Of a stretch of DNA of 64,000 bases, positions 27,941-37,397 are shown in pieces; position 1 is the first letter of the stretch, and every line of letters starts with the position of its first letter. The position numbers and the translations under genes were made by a program. Origin of the DNA: an uncultured Ulvibacter sp. (GTDB taxonomy: Bacteria; Bacteroidota; Bacteroidia; Flavobacteriales; Flavobacteriaceae); contig CALIAF010000016.1 of the NCBI GenBank assembly GCA_938041335.1, positions 1-64,000 on the forward strand. The letters are read 5' to 3'. The notes beneath the pieces were generated by a model that was not told where the DNA came from, ran no database searches, and saw nothing but the letters and a program-made list of their open reading frames with translations.

Positions 27941-28013
27941 AATATTGTTATTTAAATAAGCTCCAATGTAGGTCGTTTGGAAAAGGGAATTTTTTGCTTA
28001 GATCGATTCCAAT

Positions 28014-31000
28014 TTAAAAACCAAAACCAAACCCTACTTGAACCTGGGCTCCTTCTGTACTAGTAAAATACCCTACATTTAACCCAAAGCTATTAAGACC
28101 GCTTACCCAAAGGCCGCCACCTTGAGAAGTGTGCCAAATGTCGCTATCCTCACTATCTAGCCAAACGCGCCCGTAATCAAAACCACCAAATATTCCATAA
28201 TTAATAGGGATTACAGAGGTAACTATTTTACCTATCCTTAGGTTTAGATCACTGGTTTGATAGAGATAGGACGCTCCCGTAAATCGCTCATCACGAAAAC
28301 CTCTTAAGCCATTAGTTCCGCCTATGCTTGGTGCATGGTAAAAGAAATATTCGTTACCAAAATTGGTTTTAGCCTCTACTAATGTGCTAAGAACAAGATT
28401 ACCAGACGGAATTAGTTTTTGCTTCACACCCACTTGAGCACTCGCATACCCAAAGTTATAGTTTTCTAGTGCTATGTTGCTTTTGTACCCCAAAGTAGCT
28501 CCTAGATATAGTGCGCGAGTAGGGAAGTCTGCCGCATCTTGATTTTTATATTCTCCGGCTACCTCACCACCTATATAATTTTGACGTTCTAGAAGTCCTG
28601 TTTGGCCAAAATTAGTTTCACTAAATAACCTATCTGCGTCATCTTCTATTTCCCAAGATTCAAAAATACCTTTCACTTTAAAATGTTTAGATGCGATACC
28701 AATATCTCCAATTATTTGTTCTGTTCTAGCTCTGTTAAACTCTATGTCTACTGCGTCATCATCGTAAGTTGTTTCGTTACCAGCGCCAAAAAAGTTTTTA
28801 GCATATCCATTATTTGTTGTGTATACTCCAACTTCTAGATTCCAATTAGGAAATACATTTGCAAAAACTCCGTCATAGTCAAGCTCAATAGCATTTGTTT
28901 GCGTAAAGTAATTGAAACTTAAAGTATGTTGGTATCTAAAGGGGTTTCCGTTAAATCCATAGTTGGTATAGGTGTCGGTTGCACCAAAAAATAATCCATC
29001 ATCTCTTCTAAAACCTATAGATGGAAGTATTATGTTATTGTTTTCTTTAAAGTATCTCCAGTGCCAGGTGTTTGTTTCATACCTATTTGTTAACTGTGTT
29101 GCTGGTTTTTTACCTTCAATAGTTATTTTTTCGTGTCTCCAATCATATACTTTTACTTTTTTGCAATTTTCTATTTCAAATTCATCTTTGCCATAACCAC
29201 CTATGAGTCTTACTTTAATTTCTTTAGTACCTTCATTACCCTTTACAATAAAGGTGTCATTGTCGTCCAAGCCATAGAGCCATATCTCTTTTGTGTCTTT
29301 CTTATTAAAAGTTCTATTGTAGAATATTTTATTTGTTTCGTTTTTCAACTTGCGCTCAATGGTTACTTGGGTTATGCCGTCTGCCATTCTAGTGATAGTA
29401 AACAAATCATCCTTATTGGTCCCGTGAACGGAAACAATTTCATCCATCCGTTTTCCGTATGTCTGGGCAATAGATACGAGGTTTTTGAGTCTTCCTTTTA
29501 AATGATTTTTGATAGCATTAGCACTTTCATCTTGTACTTCAATAGGGATATTTTTAAATGCCTCTTCAATCAAGGCATCCGTCATATTATTTTGAATTGC
29601 TTCTGCCTCTTCCATCCAGACAGAATGGTCATATTTGTTAAGAATGGCTCGGTCTAGATTATTTCCTTCGCCATTAAACCACTTTATATTTGGTATCTCA
29701 GCATCATAAGATTGCCAGAAACGCACATCTGGCAATACCAATTGTATTAAAGGTATCGCAATACCATCAAATTTTGAAAAAGCCGCATCTCTATCTCGAG
29801 GAATGGGAATAAACCTAATGTCATCATCATTCACTTTATATTGTGCCCAGCGCCATTGGTCGTTATGCCTATCCCAGTCACCTATGAGCATATCAAAAAT
29901 ACGTGCGCGGATAAACGCTCTTTGGTCTAAACTATATTTTTCATCTTCTTTTAATTTTTCAAAAACATCTGTTGTGCTTTCAAACTGCTCGATCTTGCCT
30001 TTAACATCTGGGTTTGCTCTATTATATCCTTCAAAATCTTTTTGTTCGTTATTAGCTCTTTCTTCTATAAAGTATAATTGATCACCATATTCATTGCCCA
30101 AAAGTTCAAAACCTGGCTGTTTTGGTAAATAGTACAATTGTGTGTTTGCATGATTAACCTTTGCCGAAGCTGCCAGCGGATTAATCACTAACTGCATATA
30201 TGGATGGGTCGTACTAAAGAAATCATAAATAGCTGTTTCTGCAAAACTACCTTTGTAGTTTTCTTCATTAAAAGCAAGTCCTTTTATTTTATAACGTAAA
30301 AATTTTAACGCATTCTTTTCTAGTCCACGCATGGCATACTCTCTGCCATCTGCATCTGCAAGTCTTGCAGAAAAGGACTGGTGACCTCCACCTTTTTGGG
30401 TAATAACGAGTGGTGATTCCATCTGTTCTAAGACACCCACCGGCGCTGTAACAGATCTGCCAAAGTACTCCCGGTATCTCTTTCCCCAAATAAAATTATA
30501 GATACCAGATTTATTTAGTTTTTCTTCATCATTGGTAATTGGGATTGTTTTTGTTCCTTCTGAAATATTAGGAGCATCAAACTTAGCTATATTTGGTGTT
30601 TTCAATGCTGCAGTAACGCTCATGGTCTTATGGTTATCCTCGGTAATAAATGAAACAGAGGAGCTACCATCGCTGTAATATTTCAGGACTGCAAAACCTT
30701 GTTGTCCTTGTGCAAATTGACCTTCATATTCTAAGATACCACCAGCGGCAGTAATATTATCTTTAGATCTGTGAACACCGGATGTATTTCCCATCGCACC
30801 ACTAATTATTTGATGTACGCCGCCTCCTGTAAGGTATTGTAAGCTAGGGTCATGCCCAGATACGATAGTTACCCTGTCTAATTCTTGTGCAAATGCTGCA
30901 ACTAAAATCCGGAGCTCATTGTAGCGATCAAAGTTTCCGAAGGCAGGGGAGAAGCCGCCTAGACCCCGATTATATTTCCCATTATTAAACACAGGATGAT

Positions 31001-31649
31001 GCATTACAATCACTAAGTTTTTATTGCGAGCAGATTTAATGTAGCCTTCTAGTACTTCAGTAAATCTTCTGCGTGTTACAATATCAATACATTTTCTATT
31101 GATGTCTTCTACGCGGTCCCAGTCTGAGATATACCAATTAGAATCTACAAAAAGAACGGCGAGGTCATCATTAATATCATTATAGTCTAGCGGGCATACA
31201 TTATTTGGACGTACAGAGGTTCGTTTTAAATCTTTATCTTTAATATAATTTTCTATCCATTCAATGTCTTTGGTCTTTTTACTGGACCATTCGTTTTCTC
31301 CTAGATTGAAAATTGTTTTCCCTTTAAAATCTTTTAAGATATTCAACTGAGACTCTAGTTGGTTTGCTCTTGAAGCTTTGCTATCTGTATCTTTATTTAG
31401 TATATCTCCTGTAAAAAGGAGCGTGCTCTTTTTTGGGGCCGAAGCTAATTCTGTTTGCAGTTTCTGTAGCACATTTTGAGAGACATTACCATTGCCCTGG
31501 CCGCCAGCGATAAAAAAGGTGTGGATTGCTTCTGGCGTTTGATTAATCAATTGTAATTCTGAGGATTGCTGCGTTTTTTTAGTTGCACAACTGGTAATAA
31601 GTATTGCTAATGCAAAGATGAAATATCGGTGAATGGTATATATTTTCAT
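28014..31649 (-). CDS. Paralogous giant lipoprotein: degenerate phosphoesterase, CotH-kinase-like region and Omp85-type barrel
   Basis: The protein is 1211 aa from the ATG at 31649, with lipobox ITSC. It has the same architecture as the convergent gene at 24209-27940, but the phosphoesterase metal blocks are altered. GDAG is GGQG, GDNIYPEG is GDILNKD, GNHDW is GENEW and GHEH is GHDP; MHHPVF is kept. It is therefore probably catalytically dead in that domain. The CotH-like signature is more canonical: LIGDWDRHNDQWRW, then RFIPIPRDRDAAF (~585-617). The C-terminal barrel has GLRGFRDERF (Omp85 L6-type motif) and ends GFGFGF. It sits next to the polysaccharide locus, divergent from its promoter. 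Confidence 0.85.
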   Translation of the reverse strand: MKIYTIHRYFIFALAILITSCATKKTQQSSELQLINQTPEAIHTFFIAGGQGNGNVSQNVLQKLQTELASAPKKSTLLFTGDILNKDTDSKASRANQLESQLNILKDFKGKTIFNLGENEWSSKKTKDIEWIENYIKDKDLKRTSVRPNNVCPLDYNDINDDLAVLFVDSNWYISDWDRVEDINRKCIDIVTRRRFTEVLEGYIKSARNKNLVIVMHHPVFNNGKYNRGLGGFSPAFGNFDRYNELRILVAAFAQELDRVTIVSGHDPSLQYLTGGGVHQIISGAMGNTSGVHRSKDNITAAGGILEYEGQFAQGQQGFAVLKYYSDGSSSVSFITEDNHKTMSVTAALKTPNIAKFDAPNISEGTKTIPITNDEEKLNKSGIYNFIWGKRYREYFGRSVTAPVGVLEQMESPLVITQKGGGHQSFSARLADADGREYAMRGLEKNALKFLRYKIKGLAFNEENYKGSFAETAIYDFFSTTHPYMQLVINPLAASAKVNHANTQLYYLPKQPGFELLGNEYGDQLYFIEERANNEQKDFEGYNRANPDVKGKIEQFESTTDVFEKLKEDEKYSLDQRAFIRARIFDMLIGDWDRHNDQWRWAQYKVNDDDIRFIPIPRDRDAAFSKFDGIAIPLIQLVLPDVRFWQSYDAEIPNIKWFNGEGNNLDRAILNKYDHSVWMEEAEAIQNNMTDALIEEAFKNIPIEVQDESANAIKNHLKGRLKNLVSIAQTYGKRMDEIVSVHGTNKDDLFTITRMADGITQVTIERKLKNETNKIFYNRTFNKKDTKEIWLYGLDDNDTFIVKGNEGTKEIKVRLIGGYGKDEFEIENCKKVKVYDWRHEKITIEGKKPATQLTNRYETNTWHWRYFKENNNIILPSIGFRRDDGLFFGATDTYTNYGFNGNPFRYQHTLSFNYFTQTNAIELDYDGVFANVFPNWNLEVGVYTTNNGYAKNFFGAGNETTYDDDAVDIEFNRARTEQIIGDIGIASKHFKVKGIFESWEIEDDADRLFSETNFGQTGLLERQNYIGGEVAGEYKNQDAADFPTRALYLGATLGYKSNIALENYNFGYASAQVGVKQKLIPSGNLVLSTLVEAKTNFGNEYFFYHAPSIGGTNGLRGFRDERFTGASYLYQTSDLNLRIGKIVTSVIPINYGIFGGFDYGRVWLDSEDSDIWHTSQGGGLWVSGLNSFGLNVGYFTSTEGAQVQVGFGFGF

Positions 31650-31937
31650 ATTTAAACTCAATTTATGTAAAAGTAATGAAGCTTTGGCGGGTAAAAGAAT
31701 GCTTTCAGAATATTTTAAAAGTGCTTTGCCTTAATTTTTTTTGATGCCCTAACAATTTTAAAAGGTGTTTTTTAGGAGTATTTATTCTTAAAAAATGCAC
31801 GGATGAAGGATTTCAAAGTATTTATTGGCATTATCTTGCGATATCAACGACAAAACGCTGCTAATTATCGAAAGCAATGGCACATGTAAAAAGTGGTCTT
31901 AAAGGCAATAAACACGCTATTTAAACAATTATTAATA

Positions 31938-31971
31938 TTGACTTATTTCTTCATAAGATTTTCTATATTTG
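31938..31971 (+). promoter_or_regulatory. Promoter of the polysaccharide locus
   Basis: A perfect -7 TATATTTG (31964-31971) is preceded by TTG (31938-31940) at 23 bases, longer than the usual 19. It gives a leader of about 60 bases before the Wza-like gene. The rest of the 386-base gap (31650-32035) holds no gene or structure that I recognise. Confidence 0.55.
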
Positions 31972-32035
31972 CACAGATTTTTAAAGCCTATTTAAGGTAA
32001 TAATAATCAGTATGTATTCATAAGAATTTATAAAA

Positions 32036-34456
32036 ATGGTTACAAAGTATACTAGTATTAAAACGTTTTTCAGTTTTATCATTTTGTTTTTTATTACTGT
32101 AGCTTCGATTGATGCTCAATCACTTCCGAGTAATATAGATGGTATTAGTAATGATGAGTTACAAAGTTATTGGACACAAGCAAAGGCTCAGGGTTACACA
32201 ATGGACCAGATTAAAGCGGTTGCTTCTAGTAAAGGTGTTTCTTCAGACCAGATAGCGGCTTTTGAAGAGCGTATATCTTCCATGGGTGCCTCTGCTGTTG
32301 GCGTACAAGGAGATCAAATAGATACAAACCTAGGAGTGTCAGACTCCAATTCATTTGGATTTACTGGTTCTGAGATATCCGCTCCATCTAATGACGACCC
32401 ACTGTTTGGGTACGCCTTTTTTAATAACCAAAACATCACGTTTACACCTAACTTGAACTTAGCAACTCCAAGAAATTATGAATTAGGACCTGGAGATGAA
32501 CTAGTTGTTAATGTTTGGGGTGCGGCAGAAAACACATATTCTTTATTTATTGATAGGGAGGGAGCATTACGCATTCCGAATGTAGGACCTGCATTTGTCA
32601 GTGGTATGTCTTTAGATGAGGCAACTACGGTAATTATTAATAAACTTAAACGGGTATATGGTGGCATTGATGCGCCTGCAAACAGCCCGTATAAGGTAAA
32701 TATTAGTTTGAGTCTTGTTAATGCAAGATCTGTCCAGGTAAATATTATTGGGGAAGTTAAAGTGCCGGGTACCTATACCTTAAGTTCACTTTCTACGGTA
32801 TTAAATGCTCTTTATGCTGCTGGAGGCCCTACAAAAGAAGGGACGTTTAGAGAAATAAAATTGGTTAGAAATGGCGAAGAAGTTTCTACTTTTGACGTGT
32901 ATCAGTATTTAATTAATGGTTCTCAAAAAGGAAATAAAACGGTAAAAGATCAGGATGTTATTATTGTATCTCCTTATGAATCCCGGATATCTATTTCGGG
33001 TGCTGTGAAGCGACCTGGAATCTATGAGTTGTTGGATAACGAAGACTTTGGTGATCTTCTTAAATATGTAAGTGGCTTTAAGTCTACGGCATTTAAAGAT
33101 CGCTTTATATTAAACAGAATTAAAGGAGATCGACGTATTTTAAAAGAAATTACATACAATAATATGTTAAGCGAAAAACTCCAATCTGGAGATCGTTTAA
33201 CAGTAAATGGCATTATTGATGAATATGAAAATAAAATTACTATAAGTGGTGCTGTATATAGGCCAGGTGATTATCCTTACACAGAAGGGCTAACTATTAA
33301 AGATTTGGTTTTAAAAGCTTCAGGCCTTACAAGGACGGCTTTTCAAGATCGTGGGATCATCTATAGACGAAATTCTAAAATTGATAAATTTACAATGCAG
33401 TTTTCTCTAAGAGGCGCAATGAATGGAACAGAAAATTTCATTTTACAACCTAATGACGAAGTGCGAGTATTTGATGCAGACACTTTTCAGAGTGACTACA
33501 CGGTTAGTATTACTGGTTCTGTAAGAAATCCAAATTCTTTCGAGTACTTTGATGGAATCACAATACAAGATTTAATACTTCGAGCGGGAGGTTTTACAGA
33601 TTCTGCTAACAATCAAAAGATTGATATTTACAGATTCATTGGGGATGATGATTTTGAAACTTTATCAGAATCGATTACCGTTTCTGCAAGTGGACAATTT
33701 GATACCGAAACAAACGAACCCTATCTTTTAAAAGCAAAAGACCGAATTTCTGTAAGAAGTCTTAAGGGCTACAATGACCAAAAACAAGTGAGAATTGAGG
33801 GAGAGGTTAATTATCCTGGTGCTTATTTAGCGGAATTTAATGGGGAAAGAATATCTAGCTTTATTAAAAGAGCTGGTGGTTTATCTCCTTATGCTTTTGA
33901 ACAAGGCGCAACATTAGTGCGTATTAATCCATTTTATAAAGATGATGCACAAGAGTTGACCACAGAGGTAGTAAATGAGAACACGGCCTCAAATTTAGCC
34001 CTCAATAATAAAAAAGAATTTAGAGTAGGTATCAACCTTTCTGAAATTTTAGGTAAAAATGGAGATGCTTCAAAATCTAATTTAGTTTTAAAAACTGGAG
34101 ATAGAATTATTGTTCCTTCCATAAAAGAAACGATTAAGACAGAAGGCGAGTTGTTTATTCCTTCATTAATAAGATATGAAGACGATTGGACCTTAAAAGA
34201 TTATATAGATAGGTCTGGTGGTTTTGGAGAAAAAGCCAAGAAGTCTAAGACCTATGTGGTCTATGCAAATGGAGATATACGCTCTACAAAACGCTTTTTG
34301 TTTTTCAAAAGCTATCCCGAAATTGAGCCTGGGGCAATTATTCTTGTTCCAAAGAAAATGCCAAAGGAGAGTTTATTCAGTTTAAAAGAAGCAATAAGTG
34401 CAGGTACCGGAGTTACTGCCCTAGCATTATTAATTGATAGATTGCTAGATAAATAG
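32036..34456 (+). CDS. Polysaccharide export outer-membrane protein with multiple SLBB domains (Wza-like)
   Basis: This 806-aa protein has a signal peptide ending SIDAQ. A helical region (~35-90) precedes the polysaccharide-export domain (YELGPGDELVVNVWGAAE, ~146-163). At least five SLBB-like modules follow, each near a phrase like GAVKRPGIYEL, GAVYRPGDYPYTEG, GSVRNPNSFEYFDG, GEVNYPGAYLAEFNG or GELFIPSLIRYED. A possible C-terminal membrane helix (~782-800) follows. Wza-family proteins form the exit channel for capsule or EPS. It is more than twice as long as E. coli Wza because of the repeated SLBB modules, as is common in Bacteroidota. It is first gene of the locus. Confidence 0.92.
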   Translation: MVTKYTSIKTFFSFIILFFITVASIDAQSLPSNIDGISNDELQSYWTQAKAQGYTMDQIKAVASSKGVSSDQIAAFEERISSMGASAVGVQGDQIDTNLGVSDSNSFGFTGSEISAPSNDDPLFGYAFFNNQNITFTPNLNLATPRNYELGPGDELVVNVWGAAENTYSLFIDREGALRIPNVGPAFVSGMSLDEATTVIINKLKRVYGGIDAPANSPYKVNISLSLVNARSVQVNIIGEVKVPGTYTLSSLSTVLNALYAAGGPTKEGTFREIKLVRNGEEVSTFDVYQYLINGSQKGNKTVKDQDVIIVSPYESRISISGAVKRPGIYELLDNEDFGDLLKYVSGFKSTAFKDRFILNRIKGDRRILKEITYNNMLSEKLQSGDRLTVNGIIDEYENKITISGAVYRPGDYPYTEGLTIKDLVLKASGLTRTAFQDRGIIYRRNSKIDKFTMQFSLRGAMNGTENFILQPNDEVRVFDADTFQSDYTVSITGSVRNPNSFEYFDGITIQDLILRAGGFTDSANNQKIDIYRFIGDDDFETLSESITVSASGQFDTETNEPYLLKAKDRISVRSLKGYNDQKQVRIEGEVNYPGAYLAEFNGERISSFIKRAGGLSPYAFEQGATLVRINPFYKDDAQELTTEVVNENTASNLALNNKKEFRVGINLSEILGKNGDASKSNLVLKTGDRIIVPSIKETIKTEGELFIPSLIRYEDDWTLKDYIDRSGGFGEKAKKSKTYVVYANGDIRSTKRFLFFKSYPEIEPGAIILVPKKMPKESLFSLKEAISAGTGVTALALLIDRLLDK

Positions 34457-34462
34457 ACTAGT

Positions 34463-35539
34463 ATGAAAGACGATATTAAATTAGTTTTGAGTTATGTTAA
34501 AGCATTTTTTTTAAAGAAAAGATTCATTTACCTAACTGTTGGTTTCTTTATTTTAATAGGAATTTTCACAGCTATTTTTACACCTAAAAGCTATCAATCA
34601 AGCACCAGTTTTTTAACTCAAATGTCTAGTGATTCTGGAATGGGTAGTGGATTAAAAAGCATTGCAAGTTTAATAGGATTAAGTGTAGGTAAGAAAGCTG
34701 AATCTAAAGATTTACCTGTTTTCTTATACCCAAAAATAATGAATAGTCTCGAGTATCAACGTGAGATTATGCAAACTAAGATTAACGTTGCGGGATTAGA
34801 TTCTAGTGTAACTTTAAAAGACTATTATACATCAATACAATCACCAGATGTGGTGACTACAGTGAAAAAATACACTTTAGGCTTACCAAGTCTAATACTT
34901 GCAAAATTTAGACCTAAGAGAGAAACATCAGGTGTACGAATAGATTCTCTTGAATATGTTTCTGCTGAAGAAATAATGCTCATAAATAAATTAAGAACCG
35001 ATGTTATATTTGGTGTTGATGAGTTTGACGGGACCATAACGATTAGTGCTACAATGCCTGAGAATATTGCGGCAACACAAGTAACTGAAAACGCCAAAAA
35101 CATATTGCAAAAGAAAATTATTGAGTATAGAATAGCAAAAGCTCAAGAGCGTTTTAAGTTTATTGATTCCCAATATAATGTAAAAAGAGATGAGTTTTTT
35201 GCTGCTCAGGGGGCATTAGCTAGATATTCTGATAGGAATATGTTTAATAACACTCGAACTTCTTTAGTAAGAAAACAACAATTAGAGAATGAATATAGCC
35301 TTGCTTATCAAGTGTATTCTGAGCTAGAAAGTCAACGTATTCGTGAGAGTATTAACCTAAATGAAGATACTCCTGTATTCACTACAATACAACCGGCAAT
35401 TGTGCCATTAGAGCCATTAAATGGAAATCCAGTGGTTATTGTTTTAAAATTTATGGCTATAGGATTTATTGCTTCAATATTTTTATATGTAATCATATTA
35501 ATGTGGAGGTTTTTAAAAAACATGTACAAGTCAATTTAA
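34463..35539 (+). CDS. Polysaccharide chain-length/co-polymerase protein (Wzz-like, no kinase domain)
   Basis: This 358-aa protein has an N-terminal membrane helix (~19-40, followed by FTPKSYQSSTSFL) and a C-terminal one (~328-350). The periplasmic part between them is coiled-coil-rich (FKFIDSQYNVKRDEFFAAQGALARY). A Pro-rich motif just before the second helix (IQPAIVPLEPLNGNP) is typical of Wzz/PCP proteins. PCPs set chain length and couple polymerisation to export. No Wzc tyrosine-kinase domain is fused, and none is encoded in the window. It starts 6 bases after the Wza-like gene. Confidence 0.9.
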   Translation: MKDDIKLVLSYVKAFFLKKRFIYLTVGFFILIGIFTAIFTPKSYQSSTSFLTQMSSDSGMGSGLKSIASLIGLSVGKKAESKDLPVFLYPKIMNSLEYQREIMQTKINVAGLDSSVTLKDYYTSIQSPDVVTTVKKYTLGLPSLILAKFRPKRETSGVRIDSLEYVSAEEIMLINKLRTDVIFGVDEFDGTITISATMPENIAATQVTENAKNILQKKIIEYRIAKAQERFKFIDSQYNVKRDEFFAAQGALARYSDRNMFNNTRTSLVRKQQLENEYSLAYQVYSELESQRIRESINLNEDTPVFTTIQPAIVPLEPLNGNPVVIVLKFMAIGFIASIFLYVIILMWRFLKNMYKSI

Positions 35540-35552
35540 CATAATCATCGCT

Positions 35553-36338
35553 GTGGAAATATTAAAAATTGCAATTACTGCTGCTATTAAAGCAGGAGAG
35601 AAAATAATGGAAATCTATACTACTGCAGACTTTAATATTGAGATTAAAGCTGATGATTCTCCTTTAACAATAGCAGATAGAGAAGCAAATGATGTTATCA
35701 TGAGCTTTTTAAAAAATACATATCATCCTATAATTAGTGAAGAGAATAAACAAACTGATTATGGTACACGTAAAAAATGGGATTCTTGTTGGATCGTAGA
35801 TCCATTAGATGGTACTAAAGAGTTTATCAAAAGAAATGGGGAGTTTACCGTAAATATCGCACTTGTTGAGAATAATATTCCGACTCTAGGTATCATTTAT
35901 GTGCCAGTTACAAAAGTGCTCTATTTTACTAAGGATGGAAAATCATTTAAAATTACTTTATCTGATCTTTCTGTGTCTGTTGATGAAATTATCGCAAAAT
36001 CTACTCAGATACATGTGGCTTCGTCAATAACAGAACCGGTTAAAATAGTTGGTAGTAGATCTCATTTAAATGAAGATACTCAAAACTTTATTGATGCTAT
36101 TAAAAATGATAAAAATGTAGAGATTGTCTCTAAGGGGAGTTCTTTAAAGTTTTGTTTAGTGGCTGAAGGTACCGCTCATTACTATCCTAGATTTGCTCCT
36201 ACTATGGAATGGGACACAGCAGCGGGACAAGCAATATGTCAGTGTGCCGGCGCTAAGGTGATTAATCAGGATACTCAGCAACCATTACTTTACAATCGCG
36301 AAAATTTATTGAATCCTTATTTTTTGGTTACTATATAA
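35553..36338 (+). CDS. cysQ: 3'(2'),5'-bisphosphate nucleotidase
   Basis: This 261-aa protein starts with GTG and belongs to the inositol-monophosphatase-like, Mg-dependent, Li-sensitive superfamily. It carries SEENKQ (metal Glu region), the signature WIVDPLDGTKEF (~80-91) and a C-terminal EWDTAAGQAI (~219-228). CysQ removes the 3' phosphate from PAP, the by-product of sulfotransferases. In this locus, with PAPS-synthesis genes and two sulfotransferases, it would recycle PAP and prevent product inhibition. One base separates it from the DUF2061 gene. Confidence 0.94.
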   Translation: MEILKIAITAAIKAGEKIMEIYTTADFNIEIKADDSPLTIADREANDVIMSFLKNTYHPIISEENKQTDYGTRKKWDSCWIVDPLDGTKEFIKRNGEFTVNIALVENNIPTLGIIYVPVTKVLYFTKDGKSFKITLSDLSVSVDEIIAKSTQIHVASSITEPVKIVGSRSHLNEDTQNFIDAIKNDKNVEIVSKGSSLKFCLVAEGTAHYYPRFAPTMEWDTAAGQAICQCAGAKVINQDTQQPLLYNRENLLNPYFLVTI

Positions 36339-36339
36339 G

Positions 36340-36783
36340 ATGAGCGAAGCAAAACAGGAGTCACATATTAGAAGTATTGTTAAGGGCATATCTTGGCGAC
36401 TAGTTGCTACAGTTGATACGGTGCTTGTTGTGCTGTTAGTTACTTGCTTATTTGATGAATGTAGTTTAGAACTAGCGGGAATGATAGCTGGTGCAGAGTT
36501 TATCATAAAATTATTAATTTACTATGTTCACGAAAGAATATGGCAGAATTTTAGAAAAGATAAAGAAGTCACTCAAAAAAGAACATTAATAAAATCTCTT
36601 TCTTGGCGCGCTGTTGCAACTTCAACTACTTTTTTAATTTCTGGTTATATGTTAGATAGTTTTACAGAAATAGCCTTGTTTATAGCTGTTACAGAACTTT
36701 TTACTAAGTTCGTTTTATATTATTTTCATGAGCGACTTTGGTTGAAAATTCCTTTAGGGGATTTTAGAAAAAAATTTAAATAA
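36340..36783 (+). CDS. Tandem DUF2061 membrane protein in the PAPS module
   Basis: This 147-aa protein consists of two copies of the same ~65-residue unit. The first has GISWRLVATVDTVL, a hydrophobic helix, AGAEFIIKLLIYYVHERIW; the second has SLSWRAVATSTTFLI, a helix, AVTELFTKFVLYYFHERLW. Four membrane segments are expected. DUF2061 proteins often accompany cysteine/sulfate-activation genes, but no activity is known to me. The position between cysQ and cysC (1 and 8 base gaps) ties it to sulfate activation or transport here. No other sulfate transporter is in the locus. Confidence 0.88.
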   Translation: MSEAKQESHIRSIVKGISWRLVATVDTVLVVLLVTCLFDECSLELAGMIAGAEFIIKLLIYYVHERIWQNFRKDKEVTQKRTLIKSLSWRAVATSTTFLISGYMLDSFTEIALFIAVTELFTKFVLYYFHERLWLKIPLGDFRKKFK

Positions 36784-36791
36784 ATTTTGCT

Positions 36792-37397
36792 ATGCAAGAA
36801 AATGTAATTCCGCACGACTTTTTAGTCAGTAAAGAAGACAGAGAAGGACTACTCAAACAGAAAGGCCTATTATTATGGTTTACAGGTTTGTCGGGTTCTG
36901 GAAAGTCTACGATAGCAAATGCAGTAGAGAAAATGCTGTTTGATAAAGGTTTTAAAACCTATGCGCTTGATGGCGATAATGTAAGGAAGGGTATCAATAA
37001 TAATCTTACTTTTTCACCTGATGATAGGAAAGAAAATATAAGAAGAATAGCAGAGGTGGCTAATTTGATGCTTGATGCAGGACTATTGGTTACCGCCTCT
37101 TTTGTGTCACCCTATAAAATTGATAGAGAAAACATTAGAAATATTGTTGGAAACAATACCTTTGTTGAGATTTTTGTGAATACTCCTTTAGAAGAATGTG
37201 AAAGACGTGATGTAAAAGGATTATATGCAAAAGCGAGAAAAGGAGAAATCCTAAATTTTACTGGAATTAACGCTCCGTATGAGGCGCCAGAAAATCCAGA
37301 TATTGAGATTGATACCACTGAAACTAGTATAACAGAAAGTGTGGATCTTGTATTTAACCTAATCGAAAATAAAATAAAATTACCTAATAATGAGTAA
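36792..37397 (+). CDS. cysC: Adenylylsulfate (APS) kinase
   Basis: This 201-aa protein, standard for stand-alone APS kinase, phosphorylates APS to PAPS. Features are P-loop WFTGLSGSGKSTIA (~29-42), LDGDNVRKGINNNLTF, DDRKENIRRIAEVA, the ASFVSPYKIDRENIR segment, FVEIFVNTPLEECERRDVKGLY and ENPDIEIDT. All are intact. The gene overlaps cysD by 8 bases. Production of PAPS, with sulfotransferases a few genes away and no PAPS reductase (cysH), points to sulfation rather than cysteine synthesis. Confidence 0.96.
   Translation: MQENVIPHDFLVSKEDREGLLKQKGLLLWFTGLSGSGKSTIANAVEKMLFDKGFKTYALDGDNVRKGINNNLTFSPDDRKENIRRIAEVANLMLDAGLLVTASFVSPYKIDRENIRNIVGNNTFVEIFVNTPLEECERRDVKGLYAKARKGEILNFTGINAPYEAPENPDIEIDTTETSITESVDLVFNLIENKIKLPNNE

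Noticed and set aside
29133-29501. 122-codon plus-strand ORF inside the second giant lipoprotein gene
   Set aside because: It is a shadow of the minus-strand coding frame and has no supporting motif or promoter.
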